Below are positions 17,790 to 26,415 of a stretch of DNA of 64,000 bases, one piece after another; positions within the stretch are counted from its first letter, which is position 1; every line of letters begins with the position of its first letter. Source of the stretch: Microbacterium atlanticum (GTDB lineage Bacteria; Actinomycetota; Actinomycetes; Actinomycetales; Microbacteriaceae). Below the pieces are notes generated by a model, which did not search any database, was not told the DNA's origin, and saw nothing but the letters and a program-made list of their open reading frames with translations. Both the position numbers and the translations under genes were made by a program. Location: NCBI RefSeq assembly GCF_015277815.1, contig NZ_CP063813.1, forward strand, positions 3,472,001 to 3,536,000. Reading direction: 5' to 3'.

Positions 17790-18816
17790 GAGACGCGGCG
17801 ATCGGCACGATCCGTTCGCGCAGCGCCATGATGTCGCGCACGTGCTCCTGCAGCCGCTCATCCTCGGGAGTCCGCGGGGTCCACTGCGGCACCGGCTGCG
17901 CCACGCCGTCGGGGCCGGGGACGACGAAGACGCTGAGGCACTGGGTGGTCAGGGTGCGGTCGGCCGGTGTGCGGGGATCCGCCGTCCAGACCCGCGTGCT
18001 CACGTGCATGCTGTGCCGGCTCGTGTAGACGATGCGGGCGTCGACCTCGACGAGGTGCCCGATCACGACCGGGGCAAGGAAGTGGATGCCGCCGGAATAG
18101 ACGCCGACGGCGGCGCTGGCACCGTCACCCGCCGACTCGGGTGGCGACGCGCGATCCGTTTCGAGCCCGTCCTTCGCCCACGCCGCGGCGCACGCGTACC
18201 CCGCCTCGTCGATCCAGCGCATCACGGTGCCGCCGTGCGCCTTGCCGCCGAAGTTCACCACCCCCGGCGGCGCGAGGAACCGGAGCGTGGTGCGCGGGGC
18301 GGCGGAGGCATCCGTGTACTCCTCCGCCAGCATGAGGCGCTTGATCTCGCCGCGTGACTCGATGCGCTCCCGCGCGGCCTCGGCCAACTTGTGGTCGGAT
18401 CGGCTGACCGGCTCCCACGACGGCACCTCCGCCGGCCGCCCGTCTGCGCCCTTCGCGACGAAGATGAGCATGCAGGTCGTCGCCGGCGTGTAGGACCGCT
18501 CGCTCACCTCGGCGGACGAGACCGTGACCACCACATGCATGCTGGTGCGCCCCGTGTAGACGATCCGCGCCTGCACCTCGATGAGGCTGCCCGGTGCGAT
18601 CGGCCGTCGATGGCGGACGTTGCCCACATACGCGGTCACGCAGTATGCCCCGGCCCAGCCGACCGCGCAGGCGTAGCCGGCCTTGTCGATCCACTCCATG
18701 ACGCTGCCCGCGGCCACCGAGCGTCCGCCGGCCGCGGTGTCGGCGGGGATCGCCATGAAGCGGAGGATGATGCGGTCGTCGCGACCCGCTGCGCGGGGGT
18801 GCGGTACGGCGCTCAT
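17773..18816 (-). CDS. Tandem hotdog acyl-CoA thioesterase
   Basis: 347-residue protein with two hotdog domains (about 15-150 and 180-320), each with the acyl-CoA thioesterase pattern: GSVMEWIDKAGYACA in the first and HGGTVMRWIDEAGYACA in the second. It should hydrolyse acyl-CoA to free acid plus CoA. Start at MSAVPHPR. It stands alone, with its 3' end overlapping the LysR gene tail-to-tail. In an aromatic-acid context it may release CoA from dead-end aryl-CoA esters, but this is inference. Confidence 0.8.
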   Translation of the reverse strand: MSAVPHPRAAGRDDRIILRFMAIPADTAAGGRSVAAGSVMEWIDKAGYACAVGWAGAYCVTAYVGNVRHRRPIAPGSLIEVQARIVYTGRTSMHVVVTVSSAEVSERSYTPATTCMLIFVAKGADGRPAEVPSWEPVSRSDHKLAEAARERIESRGEIKRLMLAEEYTDASAAPRTTLRFLAPPGVVNFGGKAHGGTVMRWIDEAGYACAAAWAKDGLETDRASPPESAGDGASAAVGVYSGGIHFLAPVVIGHLVEVDARIVYTSRHSMHVSTRVWTADPRTPADRTLTTQCLSVFVVPGPDGVAQPVPQWTPRTPEDERLQEHVRDIMALRERIVPIAASLTLEP

Positions 18817-18876
18817 TCCGTCAGAGTATCGGCGGCGTCCTGGCACCGCCGATCTGCGTCGAGCGCACTGGCTTGC

Positions 18877-18920
18877 GGCGAGTGCACGGTGTGGCGACGG
18901 CTGCAGGCCGTGCACTCGCC
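18877..18920. repeat. Intergenic hairpin, 13-bp arms
   Basis: Perfect 13-bp inverted repeat (arms GGCGAGTGCACGG and CCGTGCACTCGCC) with an 18-base loop, in the 236-bp gap between the divergent thioesterase and purU genes. Its layout resembles the longer hairpin-like repeats at other gene ends. Confidence 0.65.
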
Positions 18921-19052
18921 AGGAGGCCGTGCGGTCGGCGGACGGAAGAGCGGATGCAGCGGCTCAGCGCCGCCGATCTGGTAGCGCCCCTCCGGCCATG
19001 CTCACCTCCGGTGCTGGGAAGCGTAGCCGACCGGGCACGGCAGAATCGAAGG

Positions 19053-19931
19053 ATGACCTCGCCCACGCCGCACCTGAACCCCGATCACGCCTGCCTCATC
19101 GTGCACGGCAGCGACCAGCCGGGGATCGTCGCGGCGGTGTCGGCGATGATCACGCGCATCGGCGGCAACATCGTCGCTTTCGATCAGTATTCGGACGACC
19201 CCACCGGAGGGGCGTACTTCCAGCGGGTCGTCTTCCACCGCCCGGGCTTCGCCGCCGACCGGGCCGTGATCGAGGGGGAGATCGCCGAGACGCTCACAGG
19301 GTTCGACCTGGAGTGGTCGCTCACCGACCAGTCCGTCCCCAAGCGCATGGCGATCCTCGCCTCGAAGCAGGACCACTGCCTGCTCGACCTGCTGTGGCGC
19401 CACCGCCGTGGCGACCTGCCCGTGACGATCCCCATGGTGATCTCGAACCACACCACGTCCGCCGAGGACGTGCGCTCGTTCGGCGTGCCCTTCTTCCACG
19501 TGCCCTCGGTGCCCGGCCCCGACAAGTCCGCCTCCGAGGCGAAGATCGTCGAGCTGCTGAAGGGCAACGTCGACTTCGTCGTGCTCGCCCGCTACATGCA
19601 GATCCTGTCGGGCGACTTCCTCGCCCAGGTCGGCGTGCCGGTGATCAACATCCACCACTCGTTCCTGCCGGCGTTCATCGGCGCCGAGCCGTACAAGAAG
19701 GCGAAGGAGCGCGGCGTCAAGCTCATCGGCGCAACCTCGCACTACGTCACCGACGACCTCGACGAGGGTCCGATCATCGAGCAGGACACCGTGCGCGTGA
19801 CGCACGCCGACTCCGCGGCCGAGCTGACGCGGCGGGGCGCCGACGTCGAGCGCCAGGTGCTCTCACGCGCGGTGCTGTGGCACGCGCAGGACCGCGTCAT
19901 CCGCCACGGCAACCACACGATCGTGTTCTGA
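19053..19931 (+). CDS. purU: Formyltetrahydrofolate deformylase (first copy)
   Basis: 292-residue PurU: an N-terminal ACT domain (about 1-85, ACLIVHGSDQPGIVAAVSAM) and a formyltransferase-fold domain with VISNHT, VVLARYMQILS, INIHHSFLPAF and the catalytic-Asp region DDLDEGPIIEQD. It hydrolyses 10-formyl-THF to formate and THF, regenerating free THF. A second purU lies at 47568-48443 beside metF and the O-demethylases. Start at MTSPTPHL with GAAGG upstream; longer in-frame readings lack support. Confidence 0.95.
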   Translation: MTSPTPHLNPDHACLIVHGSDQPGIVAAVSAMITRIGGNIVAFDQYSDDPTGGAYFQRVVFHRPGFAADRAVIEGEIAETLTGFDLEWSLTDQSVPKRMAILASKQDHCLLDLLWRHRRGDLPVTIPMVISNHTTSAEDVRSFGVPFFHVPSVPGPDKSASEAKIVELLKGNVDFVVLARYMQILSGDFLAQVGVPVINIHHSFLPAFIGAEPYKKAKERGVKLIGATSHYVTDDLDEGPIIEQDTVRVTHADSAAELTRRGADVERQVLSRAVLWHAQDRVIRHGNHTIVF

Positions 19932-19971
19932 CGCGGTGCGGCCGGGTCGAGGCATCCGTGCCCCGGCCTTC

Positions 19972-20100
19972 AGGTGACACGACACGCCGCATCCCTCGCA
20001 CGCACGCCGCGTGTTGCGCCACCCGAACCAGCGCGCCCGGCCTTCGGCTGGCACGACCCGCCGCATGCCCGACACACATGCCGCGTGTTGCGCCACCCGA
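19972..20100. repeat. Two tandem hairpin-like units, period 74 bp
   Basis: Lies between the convergent purU and IclR genes. The segment GTGTTGCGCCACCCGAAC starts at 20011 and again at 20085 (74 bp apart); each is preceded by a roughly complementary half (GTGACACGACACGCCGC, CTGGCACGACCCGCCGC), so each unit can fold into an imperfect hairpin. Likely bidirectional terminator or extragenic palindrome. Confidence 0.7.
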
Positions 20101-20141
20101 ACGAGCACGCGAAGAGACCGACCCTGCGGGGCGCGGCTTGC

Positions 20142-20975
20142 TCAGACCAGGCGCAGCTCCGCGTCGATCGCCGCCGCAGTGCGCCGCAGCGGAGGCAGGT
20201 ACTCCGCCACCACGTGCTCGACGGTGTCGCGGGTGGCGCTCGTCGACACGTTCACCGCGGCGACGACGTCTCCCCGGCGGTCGTGCAGCGGCACGGCGAC
20301 CGAGCGCAGGCCGGGCTCGAGCTCGCCGTCCACGAGCGCCCACCCTTGCGCCCGCACGCGATCGAGCTCCGCACGCAGGGCGTCGGCACGGGTGAGCGTG
20401 CGCTCGGTGAAGGAGGGGAGAGCGGATGCCTCGAGCACAGCGTCGCGCGCGGCATCCGTCATCCCCGCCAGCAGCACGCGGCCCATCGACGTCGCGAACG
20501 CGGGGAACCGGGTGCCGATCGTGATGCGCACACTCATGATGCGGCGCGTCGGCACGCGCGCGATGTAGACGATGTCGGCGCCGTCGAGGACGGCGGCCGA
20601 GACGCTTTCGTCGACCTCCCGCGACAGCCGCTCGAGGTGCGGCTGGACCACCTCGGGGATCGAGAGGGCCGACAGGTAGCTGAACCCCAGCTCGAGCACC
20701 CGCGGCGTCAGGGCGAACCCGCGGCCGACGGCGCCGGACGCTGCGGATCCGCGGACGTATCCGAGGTGCTCGAGGGTGCGCAGGAACCGGCCTGCCGCGG
20801 CGCGGGTGATGCCGGCGCGGCGCGCCACCTCGCTGAGCGTCAGCTCGGGGTGCTCGGCATCGAACGCGCGGATGACGGCGAGTCCCCTCGCCAGCGACTG
20901 GACGGTGTCGTTGCTGCGATCGGCGGCGTCGACTCCCGCACCCGCGACGAGGGCATCGGCCGAGGCATCCGTCAC
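20142..20975 (-). CDS. IclR-family regulator (PcaR/PcaU/PobR subgroup), next to pcaIJF
   Basis: 277-residue IclR regulator. HTH in LTLSEVARRAGITRAAAGRFLRTL (about 47-70) and an effector domain with VYIARVPTRRIMS, TRFPAFATSMGRVLLAG and VNVSTSATRDTVEHV, which places it in the beta-ketoadipate-sensing PcaR/PcaU/PobR group. GTG start. Same strand as and directly downstream of pcaF (91 bp). Probable activator of pcaIJF through the palindrome at 23698-23712. Confidence 0.85.
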   Translation of the reverse strand: MTDASADALVAGAGVDAADRSNDTVQSLARGLAVIRAFDAEHPELTLSEVARRAGITRAAAGRFLRTLEHLGYVRGSAASGAVGRGFALTPRVLELGFSYLSALSIPEVVQPHLERLSREVDESVSAAVLDGADIVYIARVPTRRIMSVRITIGTRFPAFATSMGRVLLAGMTDAARDAVLEASALPSFTERTLTRADALRAELDRVRAQGWALVDGELEPGLRSVAVPLHDRRGDVVAAVNVSTSATRDTVEHVVAEYLPPLRRTAAAIDAELRLV

Positions 20976-21066
20976 GTCCCCAGCCTCTCACGCAAGGTCG
21001 ACCGGACCGCACGAGCGCACGCCCACCGGCGGGCCGGGGGTGCGTCCGTGCGGTCTCGCATGCGGG

Positions 21067-22239
21067 TCAGCGCTCCAGCACGACGGCGAGGCCCTGCCCC
21101 ACGCCGATGCAGATCGCGGCGACGGCGACGCCCCCGCCGCGGCGGGCCAGCTCGTGCGCCGCGTGGCCGATGATGCGCCCGCCCGAGGCCCCCAGGGGGT
21201 GGCCGATGGCCAGCGCGCCGCCGTGGATGTTGACGCGTTCGGGATCGAGGCCCTCCCACCCACGGATGTCGGCCAGCGACTGCGACGCGAACGCCTCGTT
21301 CAGCTCGACGACGTCGACATCGGCCCAGGTGCGGCCGGCGCGGGCGAGCGCCTTGTTCGCCGCCTCGATCGGCGCCAGCGGGAACTGGTCGGGATCGACG
21401 CCGTGCGCGGCGCGGGCGGTGATGCGGGCGAGCGGCTCGCCGTCGAGCGCGCCCTCGCGGCCCAGCAGCACCGCGGAGGCCCCGTCGTTGATCGGCGACG
21501 AGTTGCCCGCGGTGACGCTGCCCTCGCCGTCCGCGGCGAACAGGGCCTTGAGGCCGGCGAGCTTCTCGACGGAGGTGTCGTCGCGGATGCCCTCGTCGCG
21601 CGCGAGCTCCGCGCCCGGCACCTGCACGACCTCGCCGTCGTAGACGCCCGCCGCCCACGCCTCGGCGGCCAGGCGGTGCGAGCGCACGGCGAAGGCGTCC
21701 TGCGCCTCGCGCGAGATGCCCTGCTCACGCGCGATCTTCTCCGCGGACTCCCCGTTCGAGATGGTCCAGTGCGTCGGCAGCCTCGGGTTGGTCATGCGCC
21801 AGCCGATCGAGGTGTTCCACAGCGTCTGGTTGCCGACGCTCGGCCACGGCCGGGCCGACTTCTCGACGACGAACGGCGCGCGGCTCATCGACTCGACACC
21901 GCCGGCCAGCACGATGTCGGCGTCGCCGGCCTCGATCGCGCGCGAGCCCTGGATGACCGCCTCGACCGATGACGCGCACAGGCGGTTGACGGTGACTCCG
22001 GTGACGGTCGTCGGGAAGCCGGCCAGCAGCGCGCCCATGCGCGCGACGTTGCGGTTGTCCTCCCCCGCCTGGTTCGCGTCGCCGAAGATCACGTCGTCGA
22101 TGCGGGCGGGGTCGAGTCCCGTCCGCTCGATGGTCGCCTTCATCACGACCGCGGCGAGGTCGTCGGGCCTGACCCCCGAGAGGGCCCCGCCGGCGCGGCC
22201 GAAGGGCGTGCGGACGGCGTCATAGACGTAGGTCGCCAT
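21067..22239 (-). CDS. pcaF: Beta-ketoadipyl-CoA thiolase
   Basis: 390-residue thiolase that cleaves beta-ketoadipyl-CoA to acetyl-CoA and succinyl-CoA, the last step of the pathway. The nucleophilic Cys is in NRLCASS (about 90), the His in NIHGGALAIGHPLGASG and the second Cys in AICIGVGQG. Start at MATYVYDA with GGAAGGTG upstream; one base separates it from the pcaJ stop. Context with pcaIJ makes the beta-ketoadipyl assignment firm over acetyl-CoA acetyltransferase. Confidence 0.93.
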   Translation of the reverse strand: MATYVYDAVRTPFGRAGGALSGVRPDDLAAVVMKATIERTGLDPARIDDVIFGDANQAGEDNRNVARMGALLAGFPTTVTGVTVNRLCASSVEAVIQGSRAIEAGDADIVLAGGVESMSRAPFVVEKSARPWPSVGNQTLWNTSIGWRMTNPRLPTHWTISNGESAEKIAREQGISREAQDAFAVRSHRLAAEAWAAGVYDGEVVQVPGAELARDEGIRDDTSVEKLAGLKALFAADGEGSVTAGNSSPINDGASAVLLGREGALDGEPLARITARAAHGVDPDQFPLAPIEAANKALARAGRTWADVDVVELNEAFASQSLADIRGWEGLDPERVNIHGGALAIGHPLGASGGRIIGHAAHELARRGGGVAVAAICIGVGQGLAVVLER

Positions 22240-22240
22240 G

Positions 22241-22921
22241 TCATTCACCTTCCCGGATGCCGCGGCGTGCGGCATCCGTCAATTCCAGGCCGGTGAGCTC
22301 GGCGAGGAGCTCGACGGTGTTGTCGCCGAACGCCTCGCGCACGGCGAAGCCCTCGGGCGTGACGTCGAAGACGGCGTGATCGGTGTAGACCCGCGTGACG
22401 CAGCCGACGCCGGTGAGGGGATACGTGCACGCCTCGACGAGCTTCGACTCGCCGGTCTTGGTGAGCAGGTCGGTCATCACGTAGACGTTCTTCGCGCCGA
22501 TCGCGAGGTCCATCGCGCCGCCGACGGCCGGGATGGCGCCCGGCGCGCCGGTCGACCAGTTCGCGAGGTCGCCCGTCTGCGACACCTGGAACGCGCCCAG
22601 CACGCAGACGTCGAGGTGACCGCCGCGCATCATCCCGAACGAGTCGGCGTGATGGAAGTACGCAGCCCCGGCGAGCGCCGTGACCGGCTGCTTGCCGGCG
22701 TTGATGAGGTCGGGGTCGATCTGGCCGCGCTGCGGCGACGGTCCCATGCCGAGCATGCCGTTCTCGGTGTGGAGGATGATCTCCTGGTCGGCGGGCAGGT
22801 AGTCGGCGACGAGGGTCGGAGCCCCGATGCCGAGGTTGACGTACGAGCCCTCGGGGATGTCCTGCGCGATGCGCGCGGCGAGCTGCTCACGGGTGATGCG
22901 CGTGGCGGTCGTGTCGGTCAC
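22241..22921 (-). CDS. pcaJ: 3-oxoadipate CoA-transferase subunit B
   Basis: 226-residue beta subunit. The catalytic Glu that forms the CoA thioester is in HTENGMLGMG (about 52-61). It activates 3-oxoadipate with succinyl-CoA. GTG start overlaps the pcaI stop by 4 nt, so the two subunits are translationally coupled. Confidence 0.93.
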   Translation of the reverse strand: MTDTTATRITREQLAARIAQDIPEGSYVNLGIGAPTLVADYLPADQEIILHTENGMLGMGPSPQRGQIDPDLINAGKQPVTALAGAAYFHHADSFGMMRGGHLDVCVLGAFQVSQTGDLANWSTGAPGAIPAVGGAMDLAIGAKNVYVMTDLLTKTGESKLVEACTYPLTGVGCVTRVYTDHAVFDVTPEGFAVREAFGDNTVELLAELTGLELTDAARRGIREGE

Positions 22922-23679
22922 TGGTCAACCTCCGTTGTGGATGCGGTCGCGCCATCGAGCGGCCGGCCCTCGATGTCGACCCCGCCGACGAACGCACCCT
23001 CGCGCAGCCACCGGCGCTCCCCCACGGCGACCACGCGGTCGACGAAGATGCCGGGCGTGATGACGCCCTCCGGGTCGAGGGAGCCGAGCGGGACGATCTC
23101 GTCGACCTGCACGATCGTCGTCGTCGCCGCTGCCGCCATGATGGGCCCGAAGTTGCGGGCCGTCTCGCGATAGACGAGGTTGCCCCAGCGGTCGGCGCGG
23201 TACGCACTGATCAGCGCATAGTCGGCCTTGATGGGGTACTCCAGCGCGTACAGGCGGCCGTCGATCTCTCGGGTCTCCTTGCCCTCGGCGAGCTGCGTTC
23301 CGACGCCTGTCGGCGAGAAGAACGCGCCGATGCCGGCGCCCGCCGCACGGATGCGCTCGGCGAGGTTGCCCTGCGGCACGAGCTCGAGCTCGATCTCGCC
23401 GGAGCGATAGAGCCCGTCGAACACCCACGAGTCGTGCTGCCGGGGGAAGGAGCACAGGATCTTGCGCACCCGCTTCTTGGCGAGGAGCGCCGCGAGACCC
23501 ACATCGCCGTTGCCGGCGTTGTTGTTGATGATCGTGAGGTCGCCGGCGCCCTGGTCGATCAGCGCGTCGATCAGCTCGACAGGCTGACCGGCCCGGCCGA
23601 AGCCGCCGATCATGATGGTGGCTCCGTCACGGATGCCGGAGACGGCCTCCTCGACGGAGCCCACGGTCTTGTCGATCAT
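22918..23679 (-). CDS. pcaI: 3-oxoadipate CoA-transferase subunit A
   Basis: 253-residue alpha subunit, family motif MIGGFGRAGQP (about 23-33) and NNNAGNGDVGLAALL. First gene of the leftward pcaIJF operon; ATG with GGAGG five bases upstream. A perfect palindrome 19 bp upstream of the start is a likely regulator site. Confidence 0.93.
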   Translation of the reverse strand: MIDKTVGSVEEAVSGIRDGATIMIGGFGRAGQPVELIDALIDQGAGDLTIINNNAGNGDVGLAALLAKKRVRKILCSFPRQHDSWVFDGLYRSGEIELELVPQGNLAERIRAAGAGIGAFFSPTGVGTQLAEGKETREIDGRLYALEYPIKADYALISAYRADRWGNLVYRETARNFGPIMAAAATTTIVQVDEIVPLGSLDPEGVITPGIFVDRVVAVGERRWLREGAFVGGVDIEGRPLDGATASTTEVDQ

Positions 23680-23697
23680 GCGGCCTCCGGTCGGTAT

Positions 23698-23712
23698 GTT
23701 CGCTGTGCGAAC
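23698..23712. promoter_or_regulatory. Palindromic operator upstream of pcaI (PcaR-type)
   Basis: GTTCGCTGTGCGAAC: perfect 5-bp arms around 5 bases, 19 bp upstream of the pcaI ATG. It closely resembles the known PcaR/PobR-type box of Pseudomonas (GTTCG...CG half sites), and the IclR gene of that subgroup lies in the same cluster. Confidence 0.65.
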
Positions 23713-24069
23713 GCCTGTACGCTTTCCGACCAGTGTAGCGCGGGGCAGGCAGTGAGGCCACCAGCGGCCGCGGACACGGTGGCATCCGAGGCGACGCTCG
23801 CGAGCGGCATCCGCTCACGGGTGTCCCGGGGGTCGGGGCGTCCCGCTCAGCTGGCACGAGACGCGGCATCCCCCCGCGCCTCACCGCGTGTCGTGACACC
23901 CGAAGCGCCGGGCGAGCACCCCCGCCGCGCTCACGTGGCACGACACGCGGCATCCCCGAACCCCATACCGCGTGTCGTGGCACCCGAAGCGCACCGGGAC
24001 ACCGAACCCCACGCGCCGAGGGGCGACATCCAATCGCGGATGCCGCCCCTCAGCGTCTTCGAGGGCGCC
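23713..24069. other. Non-coding spacer between pcaI promoter and hydrolase 3' end
   Basis: Holds the distal pcaI promoter region and the repeat pair at 23852-23983. No plausible gene is seen; the open frames here are repetitive Arg/Pro-rich readings. Confidence 0.6.
23852..23983. repeat. Two tandem hairpin units, period 84 bp
   Basis: Each unit is an inverted repeat: a half like GTGGCACGACACGCGG, a 17-20-base middle starting CATCCCC, then CCGCGTGTCGTGGCAC (second unit, one mismatch in 16). The GTGTCGTG half recurs 84 bp apart (23888, 23972). Located just past the stop of the hydrolase at 24070, so it may end that transcript. Confidence 0.75.
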
Positions 24070-25443
24070 TCAGCGTCGACCCTCCCGGTCGCCGAGGAAC
24101 TCGCCGGGCTGCGTCGACACGAAGGCCGACCCGCTGTCGTCGACCGACGCCGCGAGCTGGTTCATGCGCTGTGCGGACTGGCCGGCCAGGCCCCAGTTGC
24201 CCGACTCCACGCGGTCCTGCAGCGCCTCGATCCCGGCGGCGATCTCGGCCGGCGTGAAGCTGCAGTGCCCCACGCGGTCGACCTGGAACTGCCGCAGCAG
24301 GTTGCGGTCGCCGGCCGTGCGGACGTCCTCGGCGTACTCCTGCTCGACCTGGACGGGTGCCAGCACGTCGTCCAGGGTATGCAGCGAGATCACCGGCACC
24401 TGCAGGTCGCCCATCAGACCGGACGACGCGCGCAGCGTCTCGACCGACCCGGGGTCGGCCACGACATCGGCGGTCGCGGTCAGCGTCGCAAGATCGGCCT
24501 TGAGGTCGAGGCCGGCCTGCCGGTAGAGCTCCTGCACGAGCCGGCGATCGGCGGACTGCGCGAACAGCTTCTGGTAGTCCACACCCGCATTCCAGGTGGC
24601 GTTCCCGCCCGCGGTCGACTCGATGTCGAAGCGGCCGGGCGTGACGAACCCGATCGTGCTGACGAGCTGGCTGAACAGCGACTGCTGGAGCACCGCCGGA
24701 TCGGTCGGCGCCTCGGCTGCCGGAGCGCCGTCGGAGAGGTGGAAGAGCGCCGCCGCCAGTGCGACGCGCGCGCGACCCTCGGGCGTCTGCTGGCCGGCCT
24801 GCACGGCGGCGGTCAGCGCGGCCGACGCGGCGAAGGCCTCGCCCAGCGTGTCGTAGCCCTCGATGTCGATGTCCTGGTTGACGGCGAGCAGCTGGTCGAT
24901 CGCGTGTGCGCCGTCGAGCTGGTAGTTGTTCAGGTCGACCGCACCCTCCATGAGTCCGCACGTCGGCATCGCGCCGTCGATCACGTCGCCGGCGAGTTCG
25001 GCGAGGCGACCGGTGACGAGTCCGCCCATCGAGGTGCCGTACGCGAGGACGTACTCCGGGTCGAGCCCGGTCTCATCGAGCATCGCGTCGAGCGACTGCA
25101 GCTGGTCGTCGACGGCGGTCGGCACCGCCCAGCCGCTGGACGCGTACGAGGACCCGACCAGCGCGTAGCCGCGCTCGAGCAGCAGCGCCTTGGTGGCGTC
25201 GTCTGGGGCGACGGCGGCCGGGTTGCCGGGGACGAACGAGGGGCGGTAGCCGTGGCTGTACAGCAGGACGGTGCCGTTCCAGTCGGCCGGGACGGACGCC
25301 AGCCAGGTGGTGCCGTTCGACAGCGAGCCGGAGTAGTCCCCGCCGGTGTCGGCGAAGGCGGGCGGCGCGAGGAGACCGACCGAGAGAGCGGCGGTCGCGG
25401 CGACCGCCGCGAGCGAGAGTGTGCGTGTGCGGACGTGGGACAT
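24070..25443 (-). CDS. Secreted alpha/beta hydrolase
   Basis: 457-residue exported hydrolase. Signal peptide with a hydrophobic core at about 8-26 and a likely AFA/DTG cleavage at about 31. Alpha/beta-hydrolase fold with nucleophile elbow YGTSMGGL (Ser in the centre) and the His in RVGHCSF; the acid is probably in HTLDDVLAP. It acts outside the cell, perhaps as an esterase releasing plant acids, but I do not recognise a characterised relative. A MarR regulator starts 86 bp upstream on the same strand. Confidence 0.75.
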   Translation of the reverse strand: MSHVRTRTLSLAAVAATAALSVGLLAPPAFADTGGDYSGSLSNGTTWLASVPADWNGTVLLYSHGYRPSFVPGNPAAVAPDDATKALLLERGYALVGSSYASSGWAVPTAVDDQLQSLDAMLDETGLDPEYVLAYGTSMGGLVTGRLAELAGDVIDGAMPTCGLMEGAVDLNNYQLDGAHAIDQLLAVNQDIDIEGYDTLGEAFAASAALTAAVQAGQQTPEGRARVALAAALFHLSDGAPAAEAPTDPAVLQQSLFSQLVSTIGFVTPGRFDIESTAGGNATWNAGVDYQKLFAQSADRRLVQELYRQAGLDLKADLATLTATADVVADPGSVETLRASSGLMGDLQVPVISLHTLDDVLAPVQVEQEYAEDVRTAGDRNLLRQFQVDRVGHCSFTPAEIAAGIEALQDRVESGNWGLAGQSAQRMNQLAASVDDSGSAFVSTQPGEFLGDREGRR

Positions 25444-25528
25444 ATGGGGGTGGTCCTTCCGTGTGTCGGCGTCGACAGCGTCCCCGTCGTCGATGACGGG
25501 GTAGGACCATTATCAAGTTTCCTGATTG

Positions 25529-25975
25529 TCAGTCAACAGGCGGTGCGGGATGCTCCAGCGCTCTGCGGGCCTCCTGCAGCCAGCGACCGAGAGCCGTACG
25601 CTCGACCCCCGACAGTCCCGCGAAGGCCTCGGCCTCGATGCGGTCGACGTCGTCGCGGCAGGCCTCGAGCAGCGCGATGCCTTCGGGAGTGAGAGAGATC
25701 GCCATGCGCCGGCGGTTCTCCGGGTCGCGCACGCGCTCGATGAGGCCGGCGTCCAGGAGCGCCCGCACGACGCCCTCCATCGCCTGCGCCGACACGAACG
25801 CGTGTCGCGCCAGCTGCGCTGAGCTCATTCCCGGATGCTGCTCCAGCACCGTCAGCGCCGTGTACTGCGTGACCGTGATCCCGCGCGGCCGCACGACGTC
25901 GTCGAGCCGGCCGCGGACGGCGAGCTCCACCTGCTTCACCTGGTAGAGGAGCCGGGGTGCGTGCGCGGCCGTCAT
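25529..25975 (-). CDS. MarR-family transcriptional regulator
   Basis: 148-residue MarR regulator. Winged HTH with MSSAQLARHAFVSAQAMEGVV (about 50-70) and wing RVRDPENRRRMAISLT. Start at MTAAHAPR; the frame stays open far upstream but that part is antisense to pcaCD. Lies between pcaC and the secreted hydrolase; either could be the target, the hydrolase being the nearer downstream gene. Confidence 0.85.
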   Translation of the reverse strand: MTAAHAPRLLYQVKQVELAVRGRLDDVVRPRGITVTQYTALTVLEQHPGMSSAQLARHAFVSAQAMEGVVRALLDAGLIERVRDPENRRRMAISLTPEGIALLEACRDDVDRIEAEAFAGLSGVERTALGRWLQEARRALEHPAPPVD

Positions 25976-26013
25976 GGCGTCCCCCAGCCCGTCATGCGAT
26001 GAGCATACGGCCG

Positions 26014-26415
26014 TCAGGACTCGTCGGCGAACACGCCCTTCGCGATGCGGAAGGCGGTGTTCGCGGCCGGGACGCCGCAGTAGAGACCGGCCTGCAGGAT
26101 CACTTCCTTGATCTCGTCGACGGTCAGCCCATTGCGTCGCGCGGCGCGCAGGTGCATCGCAAGCTCCTCCTCGTGGCCCAGGGCGATGAGGGCCGTCAGC
26201 ACCGCGACCGATCGCGACCGGCGGTCCAGCCCGGGGCGCGACCAGATGTCGCCCCACGCGACGCGCGTGATGAAGTCCTGGAAGTCCGCCGTCAGCGGGT
26301 CGGTGCCGGCGATCGCCCGGTCGACGTGCGCGTCCGAGAGCACCTCGCGGCGCACGACCATCCCCTGGTCGTAGCGCTGCTCGTCGCTGAGCCCCGCACC
26401 GTCGGGGCGGCTCAT
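26014..26415 (-). CDS. pcaC: 4-carboxymuconolactone decarboxylase
   Basis: 133-residue CMD-family protein with the AhpD-like core WSRPGLDRRSRSVAVLTAL and HLRAARRNGLTVDEIKEVI. It decarboxylates 4-carboxymuconolactone to 3-oxoadipate enol-lactone. Its ATG overlaps the pcaD stop by 4 nt. Many actinobacteria have PcaD and PcaC fused (PcaL); here they are separate genes. Confidence 0.93.
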   Translation of the reverse strand: MSRPDGAGLSDEQRYDQGMVVRREVLSDAHVDRAIAGTDPLTADFQDFITRVAWGDIWSRPGLDRRSRSVAVLTALIALGHEEELAMHLRAARRNGLTVDEIKEVILQAGLYCGVPAANTAFRIAKGVFADES

